33,310 bases of DNA from Pyrodictiaceae archaeon (GTDB lineage: Archaea > Thermoproteota > Thermoprotei_A > Sulfolobales > Pyrodictiaceae), in NCBI GenBank assembly GCA_027046265.1, contig JALTZF010000130.1, forward strand, positions 1 through 33,310. Reading direction: 5' to 3'. A model generated the notes under the pieces. The model searched no databases. It was not told where the DNA came from and saw only the letters and a program-made list of their open reading frames with translations. Made by a program: the position numbers and the translations under genes. Below, piece by piece: positions 7,778 to 15,222 of this stretch (position 1 is its first letter; every line of letters starts with the position of its first letter).

Positions 7778-7977
7778 CCCATTTCACCATCTAGGTTTAA
7801 ATTAGAATTTGTAAAAGTATGGTGTTTAGTGGGTAATAAGAATCTTTATTGTGTAAGATGTATACTAGCCAAAATGGTGTGTTTTTCGCTAAGCTAAGGT
7901 AAACTTGATAAACTCTCGAGTAGAGAGGCCAGAATATTAGTGGGAGACACAAAGAGCCTCGGTCCTGCCGCTGGAGT

Positions 7978-8065
7978 GCGGGGGTGCCCGAGCCAGGTCA
8001 AAGGGGGCGGGCTTAGGACCCGCTGGCGTAGGCCTGCGTGGGTTCAAATCCCACCCCCCGCACCA
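7978..8065 (+). tRNA. tRNA-Leu (anticodon UAG), CCA encoded
   Basis: The cloverleaf can be drawn completely. The acceptor stem GCGGGGG (7978-7984) pairs with CCCCCGC (8055-8061). The D stem is CCC/GGG. The anticodon stem GCGGG/CCCGC has loop CTTAGGA, placing anticodon TAG at 8014-8016 (reads CUA). A long variable arm (about 8024-8037) marks a class II tRNA, as expected for Leu. The T arm is GTGGG-TTCAAAT-CCCAC, the discriminator is A8062, and CCA is encoded at 8063-8065. No intron is present in the anticodon loop. Confidence 0.97.
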
Positions 8066-8149
8066 CAATCCATAAGTCGTAATTCTTAATGTGCTGTACT
8101 TTTCTGTATCCTATGTAAAGACGTTGTTGGCTTAGCTGAGGTGTTGTAC

Positions 8150-8884
8150 TTGTCAACAAGCTCTGACGTTAGGGTGCGTAGAGTGTTTAGTAAGATCATA
8201 GAGAAAGCTGAGAGCATTGGTGATAGTGAGCTCAGAAGTATTGTAATGAGCATAATTCAAGATCCTAAGGTTACATTTACAAATGTTGAAGCAAGGATAA
8301 GCTTCTTTGAAAGTCCTGCTGCTCCAAGAAAGCACCATGCGTATCCTGGCGGCTTGTTGGATCATACTTTAGGTGTGACGGAAATAGCAGAAAGACTTGT
8401 CGATGTTTATAGGAGTGTGTATGGTGCTAAGGTGGATAGAGACCTTGTCATCTCGGCTGCGATACTACATGATGTATTTAAATATTATCAATATGAGCAT
8501 GATCCTTTAACAGGAGGTTACAGGCCTCGGAGCGATTGGTATTTTAGCCATGATTTCTTGTTAGTAGCAGAACTCTCGTATAGGAAGGCGCCAGACAAGC
8601 TTATTCGTGCTGTTGCAGAGACTCACGGCACTATACCATTTAGTATGCTTGAATCCCAGCTCGTCCATCAAGCAGATAGTGTTGATTCGCAGATTGTGTC
8701 CAATATACAAGACATGGTGTGGAAGGTTTGTGCCGATATAGAATTGGAAGTTGGTAATGTAAAGGCGATAAAGATATTTAATGAGGCTTTACGGCGAACT
8801 CCCATATTTGAGTATGTAGAGTTATATTATACTAATGGCCGTGATGCACTGCGTGAATATATTAAGAGGGCTGTGGGGCTATGA
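8150..8884 (+). CDS. HD-domain metal-dependent phosphohydrolase
   Basis: A predicted HD-superfamily hydrolase of about 244 residues. The metal ligands are recognisable in order: KHHAYPGGLLDHT (about residue 62-73), AAILHDVFKY (the HD pair), WYFSHDFLL, AETHG and VHQADSVD. This arrangement resembles the HD part of YhaM/Cbf1-type 3'-5' exoribonucleases, but the OB-fold RNA-binding domain of those proteins is missing. The substrate (RNA 3' end or nucleotide) is therefore open. The frame is open from GTG 8141, but GAGGTG at 8138-8143 is itself a good ribosome binding site for TTG 8150, which I choose. It follows the tRNA gene by about 85 bp and is followed by an RNA-gene-rich intergenic stretch. 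Confidence 0.8.
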   Translation: MSTSSDVRVRRVFSKIIEKAESIGDSELRSIVMSIIQDPKVTFTNVEARISFFESPAAPRKHHAYPGGLLDHTLGVTEIAERLVDVYRSVYGAKVDRDLVISAAILHDVFKYYQYEHDPLTGGYRPRSDWYFSHDFLLVAELSYRKAPDKLIRAVAETHGTIPFSMLESQLVHQADSVDSQIVSNIQDMVWKVCADIELEVGNVKAIKIFNEALRRTPIFEYVELYYTNGRDALREYIKRAVGL

Positions 8885-8906
8885 CCGCATAAATCACCCT
8901 AAGCAG

Positions 8907-8915
8907 ACTATATAG
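8907..8915 (+). promoter_or_regulatory. TATA box of the first RNA gene after the HD gene
   Basis: ACTATATAG lies 26 nt (centre to start) before about 8937, four bases ahead of the C box at 8941. The spacing is what an archaeal promoter of a short RNA gene would show. Confidence 0.45.
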
Positions 8916-8936
8916 TGTTTGGGTTGTCCTGCCCAC

Positions 8937-9016
8937 TAAGATGATGAAGCCGACATAGACCAACCCTTTTAAGACGAAGAGCATGGGGGATGCGGAGGGG
9001 TCGATAGTCTGATTTT
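8937..9016 (+). ncRNA. Candidate C/D box guide RNA
   Basis: A perfect C box ATGATGA (8941-8947) and a perfect D box CTGA (9009-9012) define a 72-nt unit. Twelve nt before the D box lies ATGCGGA (8990-8996), an acceptable degenerate C' box, giving guide GGGGTCGATAGT. No good D' box is present: CCAA sits at the expected position 12 nt after C. A TATA box lies at the right distance upstream. The target is unknown. This is the weaker type of candidate because the internal boxes are degenerate. Confidence 0.4.
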
Positions 9017-9099
9017 AAGCTCTCCCTATTCTCTATAAATCATTACATTGGAGACAATATTACGTGATGATTATATTGTATTTAAGGGTGAATAATATT

Positions 9100-9245
9100 A
9101 TGCCGATGAAGAACCGTCGGACGTAGAGGACCAAGCCAAGTCTTGGGGTGACTGCTCCCCTGGCTCCTCTGAGGTTCCTCGGTAGGGTCCGGCTTCTGCA
9201 TCCAGCTAGTGGCTTTGTTGACCGGTATCTCTTCCTCATCGGAAG
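9100..9245 (+). ncRNA. Candidate structured RNA of unknown class
   Basis: A TATA-like stretch (9071-9086) precedes a region that can fold as a closed structure. CCGATGAAGAA (9103-9113) pairs with TTCCTCATCGG (9232-9242) with one mismatch. Inside it TCGGAC (9116-9121) pairs with GTCCGG (about 9187-9192, one wobble). That encloses a strong hairpin in which AGAGGA, GCCA and GGGG (9125-9149) stack on CCCC, TGGC and TCCTCT (9157-9170). An alternative 3' hairpin CTTCC/GGAAG exists at 9231-9245. I find neither the conserved cores of RNase P, SRP or 5S RNA, nor an ACA or clear C/D box pair. No open frame is evident. Confidence 0.45.
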
Positions 9246-9296
9246 ACTTTAGGTGTCTCTCTTATAGGGTTGGATGAGTAGTGGACAAGATAGATT

Positions 9297-9368
9297 TTGC
9301 TCAGTGAGAGAGCTCGCGTTCATAGCCTTATCTGTGTGTGGCTCACCTGGTTTGCTATTCATCATAGC
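9297..9368 (-). ncRNA. Candidate C/D box guide RNA downstream of the GG reductase gene
   Basis: On the minus strand there is a perfect C box ATGATGA (9365-9359), an exactly 12-nt guide ATAGCAAACCAG, then GTGA (a one-base variant D'). A 19-nt spacer follows, then ATGAACG as degenerate C' box. A second 12-nt guide CGAGCTCTCTCA leads to a perfect D box CTGA (9304-9301). It lies about 27 bp after the reductase stop codon on the same strand, so it may be processed from that transcript. The targets are not recognised. Confidence 0.45.
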
Positions 9369-9392
9369 CGTGTTGTATTGAGTGTTGCTCTC

Positions 9393-10481
9393 TTAACTTA
9401 ATAGTATGTTTTTTATTGCTGAAACCACTGTTGAGGGTAAGTAACGTAGTAGTCCCATTGTTTGCCTTATTGTGAGTTCGCCTATGCCTATGCCTACGAA
9501 GTATTCTAGTGGGAGTTTCTTGAGGAGGTCTTCTCTAGTGCGTCTTGAAGCTTTTAGTGCTCTATTAAGTAGTATTCTTTGTATTTTTATCCACTTGATA
9601 GTATGTCTTATATGGTCTTGCCACTTCTTGTTTCCCTTAATGTATTCTATAATAGCTTTAGCGGAGGCTATTGATGGTCTTATGCCTTCTCCAGTAATAG
9701 GATAAACGAATCCTGCAGCTTCACCTATCACAGGGGGGTCAGATGTTAATAGTTCAAAGTCTACGCCAGAGATATTGATCCATGCCCCCTTTATTCTTGT
9801 TGTTTCAGGCTTTGTACCAGTAATTCTTTTTACTGCATCGTAAAGCATCCTTAGATAATCTCGTGGTGAAGCATACCCTCCTACCCCTACATCTATGATG
9901 TTATCTCCTCTTGGGAAGATCCATTGGTATCCTATCATGTCACCATAGAATCTTAATTCAATAGTATCCTGGTCTACTGGACTTTCCTTTACTTTGGTTA
10001 CGTATTGCACAGCATAAATTACATCATCCATACTATTGTATCGTTTTTTTAGGTGATTTAGCGTAGCGCCTATTGCTAGTATAGTAGTATTTTTATTCAT
10101 ACTATTGTCAAGAACTATTGGTTGAGGTTTACCATTTCTATCATTAAGGTCTATACGGACGTGTTTTCTTATTGTGTTTGCATAAGATAGTAAGTATTCT
10201 AAGAATTTTGGTTTATCTATAATGTATCCCCACATACCCAAAACCTTGTCATGAATAAGCTCGTCATTAAGGTATACGCTGAATCTTCTTATTTTGGATA
10301 ATATGAATTCGCGAGGTATCTTAACCAGTCTCTCTATTTGAATTGGAACTGCCCATCCGCAAGCTTTGAAGCCTGGCCAGGGGGAGAAATCATAGACATT
10401 TACTTCATATCCCTCTTGCCCAGAGAAGAATGCGGCAGCGGAACCTGCTGGGCCTGCACCTATAATGTTTATTTTCTCCAT
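9393..10481 (-). CDS. Geranylgeranyl reductase family flavoprotein
   Basis: FAD-dependent reductase that saturates the isoprenoid chains of archaeal ether lipids or their precursors. The N-terminal dinucleotide-binding motif IIGAGPAGSAAAFF (residues 6-19) is clear. A substrate-side motif PGFKACGWAVP follows, then YQWIFPRGDNIIDVGVGGYA and the FAD-closing GEAAGFVYPITGEGIRPSI near 255-273. The 362-residue length fits the family (350-400). The gene lies 29 bp after idsA on the same strand. That supports co-transcription and a lipid role, rather than chlorophyll or quinone reduction. A C/D RNA candidate follows on the same strand. The exact substrate (free diphosphate or digeranylgeranyl lipid) is not evident. 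Confidence 0.88.
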   Translation of the reverse strand: MEKINIIGAGPAGSAAAFFSGQEGYEVNVYDFSPWPGFKACGWAVPIQIERLVKIPREFILSKIRRFSVYLNDELIHDKVLGMWGYIIDKPKFLEYLLSYANTIRKHVRIDLNDRNGKPQPIVLDNSMNKNTTILAIGATLNHLKKRYNSMDDVIYAVQYVTKVKESPVDQDTIELRFYGDMIGYQWIFPRGDNIIDVGVGGYASPRDYLRMLYDAVKRITGTKPETTRIKGAWINISGVDFELLTSDPPVIGEAAGFVYPITGEGIRPSIASAKAIIEYIKGNKKWQDHIRHTIKWIKIQRILLNRALKASRRTREDLLKKLPLEYFVGIGIGELTIRQTMGLLRYLPSTVVSAIKNILLS

Positions 10482-10510
10482 GGTACATCAGACTCCAAAA
10501 GCTATTTTGG

Positions 10511-11371
10511 TTATTTTATTTTTTCAGGATTTAGCATTGCATCAACAATAAATCTAGGTAGTTTAAATAGTATTGATGATTCATAGTTCTCTATTAGCTC
10601 ATGAAGTAAATATACTGTTTGATTTAGCATTTTATTTATCATTTCATATGCCTTGTCTATAGGCGTAGCCCACTTAAGGAATAGTCTTAGGCTAGGTTCT
10701 TTCTCTATTTTTTCTGGGTTTCTGCTATCTCTAATGTCATCTGCTATCTGGTATATCATGCCCAGTTTTTCTCCAAAAGAGGAAGCAATTTCTAGTAAGT
10801 CGTGTCTATTGGCTGCTATCACCCCTAATTCTGCTGCAAGCCTGAAAAGGGCTCCTGTTTTCAGTCTTATGAGTTCTAAGTATATTTCATCTCCAAGATC
10901 ATCAATTGGAAGAAAGGCATCTATAACTTCTCCTTTTGATATGTCTAGCCACGCAGCCACCGTTCTGTTAAGAGCCTCAATACCATAGTTCTCGTAGACT
11001 ATCTGTTGTGCAAAGGGTATGAGCAGATTAGATACCATTACAGCCTTTTTCACTCCAAGCTTTACCCATGCAGCTTCGACTCCTCTTCTCATAAAGTCTT
11101 CATCTATTATGTCGTCAAGGGCTAGACTTGCAGCATGCACGAGTTCAATGGCTACGGCAGCATCAAGAGCTTCTTTTGCATGTGCGCCAAGGTGAGTAGC
11201 TATGGTCACTACTAGAAACCCCCTCAGCCTCTTTCCACCCATTGCTATGTACTTAGCGGCATCTACTATCTTTGTCTCAGGTAGTTCACTTATCCTTGTT
11301 TCTATAGCGTAGTCTATTAGGTCACGTATTCTCTTCCATGATTTAACTACATCATCGTAATGCGTGCTCAT
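10511..11371 (-). CDS. idsA: Trans-isoprenyl diphosphate synthase (GGPP/longer chain)
   Basis: Chain-elongating synthase that condenses IPP with allylic diphosphates to make the C20 (or longer) chains of membrane lipids. The 286-residue protein has GGKRLRGFL near 47, the first Asp-rich motif DDIIDEDFMRRG near 90, ELIRLKTGALFRLAAELG near 160, and the second Asp-rich motif DDIRD near 215. The residue five places before the first DD, which limits chain length in this family, is Ala (HAASLALDD) rather than an aromatic, so the product could exceed C20. The ATG start has GAGGCGG about 10 nt upstream. It is divergent from PCNA over about 125 bp and is followed closely by geranylgeranyl reductase. 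Confidence 0.92.
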   Translation of the reverse strand: MSTHYDDVVKSWKRIRDLIDYAIETRISELPETKIVDAAKYIAMGGKRLRGFLVVTIATHLGAHAKEALDAAVAIELVHAASLALDDIIDEDFMRRGVEAAWVKLGVKKAVMVSNLLIPFAQQIVYENYGIEALNRTVAAWLDISKGEVIDAFLPIDDLGDEIYLELIRLKTGALFRLAAELGVIAANRHDLLEIASSFGEKLGMIYQIADDIRDSRNPEKIEKEPSLRLFLKWATPIDKAYEMINKMLNQTVYLLHELIENYESSILFKLPRFIVDAMLNPEKIK

Positions 11372-11497
11372 TGTCTTATCCGCCTTCTCTTCTCTACCGC
11401 CAATGTCTAGCTCTAGGGCTTCCTGGCATACATGTGTTGTGGGGCCTCACTCTTATACCCTATCTAGTCCACTGATAGAGAGTTGGGGTAGGAGTGT

Positions 11498-12247
11498 ATG
11501 GGTAAGGCTAGACTATCTTATCCCGATGCAAAATCATTCTATAACATTCTAGAGTCGTTATCGAAAATAGTTGACGAAGTGGCAATGATCATTAAGCCCG
11601 AAGGGGTTAAGGCAATAGCTTTAGACCCAGCACACGTAGCACTAATAACGATAGAGCTTCCTCCGGAAAGCTTTATAGAATATGAAATTGAAGGTGATGA
11701 GGTTAGGCTTGGGTTTAATGTGACGAATACAGCAAAGATAATTAAGCGTGGCAAAAAGGGTGATAAGCTAGACATAGAGGTTACAGATGAGGACGTTAGG
11801 TGGTCTATCGTAGGGACAACCATAAAGAGGTTTAAGGTTCTTAACCTTGACGTCCCACTACCTGAGATACCTGAAGCAGGATTTGAGTTCACAGTAAAGT
11901 TATCAATGATAGTTGATCCGTTTAAGAATGCGCTAAAGGACGCTGAAGCTGTTGGTGACACAGTTGAACTAGAAGCGAAAGATGAAACATTATTCATAAT
12001 ACGTGGTGTAGGTGCTGCTTTATCGGAGACAAAAATTAGGAGTGATACACCTGCAGTTGTAGAGTATGAGGTCAAAGAGCCTAGCAAGTCTGCTTACAGC
12101 ATAGACTATCTCAAGTACATACTCTCGCTAACCAAAGTTGCCGACATGATAACAATAGAGTTTTCATCAGATATGCCGCTTCGGCTACAGTTCCAGTTGC
12201 CTGCTGGAGGAAAAGTCGAGTACCTGCTCGCACCTAAGGCTGTATAA
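11498..12247 (+). CDS. pcn: DNA polymerase sliding clamp (PCNA)
   Basis: Ring-forming processivity factor for DNA polymerase, FEN1, ligase and other replication proteins. The 249-residue length and the two-domain repeat are typical. Visible blocks include ARLSYPDAKSFYNILESLSKIVDEV, GVKAIALDPAHVALI, an interdomain region around LNLDVPLPEIPEA, and the C-terminal LRLQFQLPAGGKVEYLLAPKA that forms part of the partner-binding pocket. The ATG start has AGGAGTG just upstream. Crenarchaea usually encode three PCNA paralogues that assemble as a heterotrimer. Only one is in the window, and I cannot assign its subunit position. The gene stands alone, divergent from idsA. Confidence 0.95.
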   Translation: MGKARLSYPDAKSFYNILESLSKIVDEVAMIIKPEGVKAIALDPAHVALITIELPPESFIEYEIEGDEVRLGFNVTNTAKIIKRGKKGDKLDIEVTDEDVRWSIVGTTIKRFKVLNLDVPLPEIPEAGFEFTVKLSMIVDPFKNALKDAEAVGDTVELEAKDETLFIIRGVGAALSETKIRSDTPAVVEYEVKEPSKSAYSIDYLKYILSLTKVADMITIEFSSDMPLRLQFQLPAGGKVEYLLAPKAV

Positions 12248-12364
12248 GTTTTAAACTAATAAATAAAAACTATAATTAAGTTATAGGAGGTTTAGAGGAC
12301 TGTAACACATGGAGTAGTCATATAATTGAATATTGTATAGATTATTTGATGTATTGTATTGTTA

Positions 12365-12433
12365 GTGATGAAACTTCGCCGGCTCAGCGGATTATTCTAT
12401 GCCTATACTGATGAAGAGGGCCAGGACAGCTGA
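12365..12433 (+). ncRNA. C/D box guide RNA with a possible 16S rRNA target
   Basis: It has a perfect C box GTGATGA (12365-12371), guide AACTTCGCCGG, and a variant D' CTCA (12383-12386). After a 21-nt spacer come C' CTGATGA (12408-12414), guide of 15 nt, and a perfect D box CTGA (12430-12433). A TATA-like TGTATAGATTA at 12334-12344 is about 25 nt upstream. Within the second guide GGCCAGGAC is complementary to GUCCUGGCC. That matches the universal 16S GUAGUCC (E. coli 800-806) followed by UGGCC as I recall it in archaea. The D-box rule (fifth base) would place the methyl group on the C equivalent to C805. The surrounding 12248-12472 has no gene. Confidence 0.55.
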
Positions 12434-12472
12434 TACAGCATGTCAATTTTCTTAATCTGTTCGTTTGTTTTT

Positions 12473-13366
12473 TCATTGCCTAAGTAGCCTTACAACTTCT
12501 TTTATTATGTGCTTTGCAGGATCAATATTTGTTGCTTGCTGAAGTCCACGCCATAATGGTGAGGCATTAACTTCCACTACATAGTAGTCTTTATTCTTAG
12601 TCTCTATTATGTCAACACCGGAGTAGTATAACCCAAGGCATTTGGTCGCACGTATGGCTATTTCTTCAATTTCGTATGTTAACTTCATGGGTTCAGCTCT
12701 TGCTCCCTGTGCGATATTGGTCTTCCATTGTTGATCAGAAGCATACCTATACATGGCTGCTATGGCTTTTTCGCCGACAACAAATACTCTTATGTCCCTA
12801 TTATCTTTCTTCTCAAGGTACTCTTGTATGTACAAGGGCTCATTGAGTTCAGATAGTAGGTTAACAATATAGTAAGCAGTGTCCTCATCTTCGACCTTAA
12901 ATGAGCCCAGTCCTAGGCTTCCCGTAAGCGGCTTTATTACTGCTTTACCGTACTCTCTTACAGTTCTTAGCGCATGTGTTATGTTCTCTGTAACAGTTGT
13001 CCTGGGTACTTTTATACCGCATTTCTCTAATGCAAGTAAGCTTCTGAGCTTATTTCTTGCTGTGATAAGTGAGCGTGCAGGGTTAACAACAAGTATTCCA
13101 TCATTTTCGAGTTCGCTAAGTACTGTAAACCTGTAGAGTAGCTGGTTGGGATTTATCCCTCGCCCAATCCCCCTAACTATGACTGCATTGTAGGGAAAGC
13201 ATTTCCCTCGATACAATACATGGCATGGTTCTTTGCCTATTCTCACCGATAAATAGTCCCAGACGATGTACGATGCATCAATACCCATCTCTAATGCTGC
13301 ATTTATGAGTCTTAAACTGCTCCAGGGAGGTCTAGGTGCATGATGGAGTACTGCGATCTTTACCAT
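12473..13366 (-). CDS. RimK-type ATP-grasp ligase
   Basis: An ATP-grasp enzyme that joins a carboxylate to an amine through an acyl phosphate. Relatives (RimK, LysX, MptN, CofF) add glutamate or related amino acids to proteins or cofactors. Seen in the 297-residue product are VVNPARSLITARNKLRSLLAL, KAVIKPLTGSLGLGSFKV (ATP-binding lysine and glycine loop), PLYIQEYLEK, DIRVFVVGEKAIAAMYR and the metal site VVEVNASPLWRGLQQAT. The frame extends to 13426, but the ATG at 13366 follows GGGAGGA at 7-nt spacing and starts with the family-like MVKIAVLHHAPRPP. It is the last gene of a four-gene minus-strand run. LysX is less likely because no LysW carrier gene is nearby. The substrate is unknown. Confidence 0.8.
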   Translation of the reverse strand: MVKIAVLHHAPRPPWSSLRLINAALEMGIDASYIVWDYLSVRIGKEPCHVLYRGKCFPYNAVIVRGIGRGINPNQLLYRFTVLSELENDGILVVNPARSLITARNKLRSLLALEKCGIKVPRTTVTENITHALRTVREYGKAVIKPLTGSLGLGSFKVEDEDTAYYIVNLLSELNEPLYIQEYLEKKDNRDIRVFVVGEKAIAAMYRYASDQQWKTNIAQGARAEPMKLTYEIEEIAIRATKCLGLYYSGVDIIETKNKDYYVVEVNASPLWRGLQQATNIDPAKHIIKEVVRLLRQ

Positions 13367-13394
13367 GTCATATTCCTCCCGTAGTGGAGTATTT

Positions 13395-14354
13395 TTATTG
13401 TAATGATTCAGCAATAAGACATCCATATAGTGATGCGGTTAGTGGATCTGTATGTATGGTCAAGATTAAAGGTTCATTAGTACCAACTGCGAACTTGCTC
13501 TTAAACATAACCTCTTTGACAATGTCCTGCTCAGCGTCGGTAGTCAGTACTATTGATAGGTCATGTTGTTTTACGCGGCCTAGTCTTGACATGAAGGTAC
13601 TCACAGGATATGTGTATGCGTATGTTTTATATCTTTGTTCTATTATGTAGGACCAGTAAAGTGCAGCAGATTGCATTGTAGCAGAGTAGTATACTCCTAC
13701 ATTATTCGCTCTTTTTAAACTATCTTTTATCAGTGAAATTTCATTATCGTATCTTTCGAGCAATGATTCATATATTGTGCTTATCTTTGAGAACTCTTTC
13801 TTCACTCTATCTTGTCTCAGCTTTATACCAGTATTAAATCCATCTAGGATTCTTGTTACAAGTTTTGCTGAAAACACTATAAATAAAAGAGGAAGTTTTT
13901 CTGATGTTAAGGTGATTAGTTCGTGTAATCTTTCGTCACGATACAAAGTTATGGGTTCTGGTACTGGTGGCGACACTATCAATGATTTAATGTTGAGCGC
14001 TCTTGTTGTTGCCAGGGTCCGCCCTATGAAATTCTCTGTACCAGGCTCAGAATAATACACCAATAACGTGTCTTCCTCGCCTTTAGTGTACGCAAAAAGC
14101 TGGTATAAGAATGACTCTATGGGAGCTACCTCTATGTGCGCTGTTTGTATTAATTGTTTTATAGGCCAGTAAGTTATGTACGAGGATGCAGGCGCATACC
14201 ATGACCCGCTATAGGCTATGTAAATACGTGTTTGTGAATTCATGCTATCTAATAGCTCTATTTTCTTAACTGTCCTCTCAGCTTTTTCTTCGAGTTCTCT
14301 AAGTTCTTTATTTGTTATAGGAGTGCTGTTGCGAGGGAGCGGCAGCAACTGCAT
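13395..14354 (-). CDS. SIS-domain-like protein (two predicted sugar-isomerase folds)
   Basis: The 319-residue protein appears to hold two SIS-type alpha/beta domains. The first is around residues 42-165 ([21 protein letters not shown], then [33 protein letters not shown]). The second is from about 220 ([38 protein letters not shown]). SIS domains bind phosphosugars, and the Ser/Thr-rich turns YSGS and YYSAT fit this. It is not a GlmS or phosphoglucose isomerase of standard length, and I cannot name a substrate. The ATG start overlaps the end of the MTA phosphorylase gene by 40 bp, and AAGGGA lies just upstream. The nearest later start is at 14243. Confidence 0.5.
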   Translation of the reverse strand: MQLLPLPRNSTPITNKELRELEEKAERTVKKIELLDSMNSQTRIYIAYSGSWYAPASSYITYWPIKQLIQTAHIEVAPIESFLYQLFAYTKGEEDTLLVYYSEPGTENFIGRTLATTRALNIKSLIVSPPVPEPITLYRDERLHELITLTSEKLPLLFIVFSAKLVTRILDGFNTGIKLRQDRVKKEFSKISTIYESLLERYDNEISLIKDSLKRANNVGVYYSATMQSAALYWSYIIEQRYKTYAYTYPVSTFMSRLGRVKQHDLSIVLTTDAEQDIVKEVMFKSKFAVGTNEPLILTIHTDPLTASLYGCLIAESLQ

Positions 14355-15157
14355 TTCCCTTGACTAGGTTCTAGCGGTAGCCTCCGTATAACCTCATATA
14401 TTATTCGTTTCGCCTTTTCCGTGTTTTCAGCCATTACACGAGCCACTTCTTCAGCTGTTACTGGTCGTTCAGCCCATACATCATAGTCTGTCACCATTGC
14501 AAGTGTTGCATAGCATATCTGTGCTTCGCAAGCGAGGTTTACTTCGGGTACAAGTGTCATTCCAATAATATCAGCCCTGAATACGTCTCTCCAGAGTCTG
14601 CTTTCTGCCTTTGTTGAAAATCGTGGTCCTTCTATGCATACGTAAGTTCCTCTGTCATGAATGGTGTAGCCTAGCTCTTTTCCTATCTTAATAAGGTATT
14701 CACGTAGCTCTTCGCAGAAGGGGTCAGCCATGCTTACATGTGCAACTACTCCTTCATCGAAGAAGGTGTATTCGCGCTTCTTTGTCATGTCTATGAACTG
14801 GTCTGGTACAACAAGGTCTCCAGGCTTGTAGTCTTCTCTCAACGATCCAACTGCAGATACTGCAATAATCCATTTTACGCCTAGGCTCTTTAGAGCCCAA
14901 ATGTTTGCCCTGTAGTTAATCTTGTGTGGTGGTATTCTATGTCCGCGCCCGTGTCTTGGGAGGAAGGCTACCTTTCTTCCCTCTATTTCTCCCACTATAA
15001 TGTTGTCGCTGGGTTGTCCATAGGGGGTGTAGACTTTGAGTTCAATAGGTTTTTCTATTATGCCAGGGTCATATAGTCCGCTACCACCTATTATGGCTAT
15101 TTCTGCTTTAGCTTTAACAGAAGGTGGAAATGTTGTAGAATCATAGTGTGCAGACAT
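14315..15157 (-). CDS. S-methyl-5'-thioadenosine phosphorylase (MTAP, type II-like)
   Basis: Phosphorolyses methylthioadenosine, a by-product of polyamine and other SAM chemistry, to adenine and methylthioribose-1-phosphate. Motifs include [10 protein letters not shown] (residues 21-30), [90 protein letters not shown]. The C-terminus contains CSCC (about 269-272). A CXC pair at this place stabilises the Sulfolobus solfataricus type II enzyme by disulfides. The frame extends to a TTG at 15226, but the ATG at 15157 is preferred: a TATATTTATA box at 15191-15200 predicts transcription from about 15169, giving a leader of about 12 nt. Confidence 0.93.
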   Translation of the reverse strand: MSAHYDSTTFPPSVKAKAEIAIIGGSGLYDPGIIEKPIELKVYTPYGQPSDNIIVGEIEGRKVAFLPRHGRGHRIPPHKINYRANIWALKSLGVKWIIAVSAVGSLREDYKPGDLVVPDQFIDMTKKREYTFFDEGVVAHVSMADPFCEELREYLIKIGKELGYTIHDRGTYVCIEGPRFSTKAESRLWRDVFRADIIGMTLVPEVNLACEAQICYATLAMVTDYDVWAERPVTAEEVARVMAENTEKAKRIIYEVIRRLPLEPSQGKCSCCRSLATALL

Positions 15158-15190
15158 GGTGGTCTCGCCGAGTAGGAATAGTAGGTTCAC

Positions 15191-15200
15191 TATAAATATA
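15191..15200 (-). promoter_or_regulatory. TATA box of the MTA phosphorylase gene
   Basis: TATATTTATA on the minus strand is centred about 38 nt before the ATG at 15157. This predicts transcription from about 15169 and is the main reason to shorten the open frame to 15157. Confidence 0.5.
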
Positions 15201-15222
15201 TGTGTAGACACTGTGGAGAAGC

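Noticed and set aside
9100-9245. Identification of the folded RNA as SRP RNA or RNase P RNA
   Set aside because: GGTCCGG near 9187 recalls SRP helix 8, but the GGAAGGxAGCAG continuation is absent. The RNase P core GAGGAAAGTCC and ACAGAAA are also missing, and the unit is too short.
12473-13366. Calling the ATP-grasp gene lysX
   Set aside because: The fold fits, but there is no lysW or other lysine/arginine biosynthesis gene nearby. The broader RimK-type label is safer.
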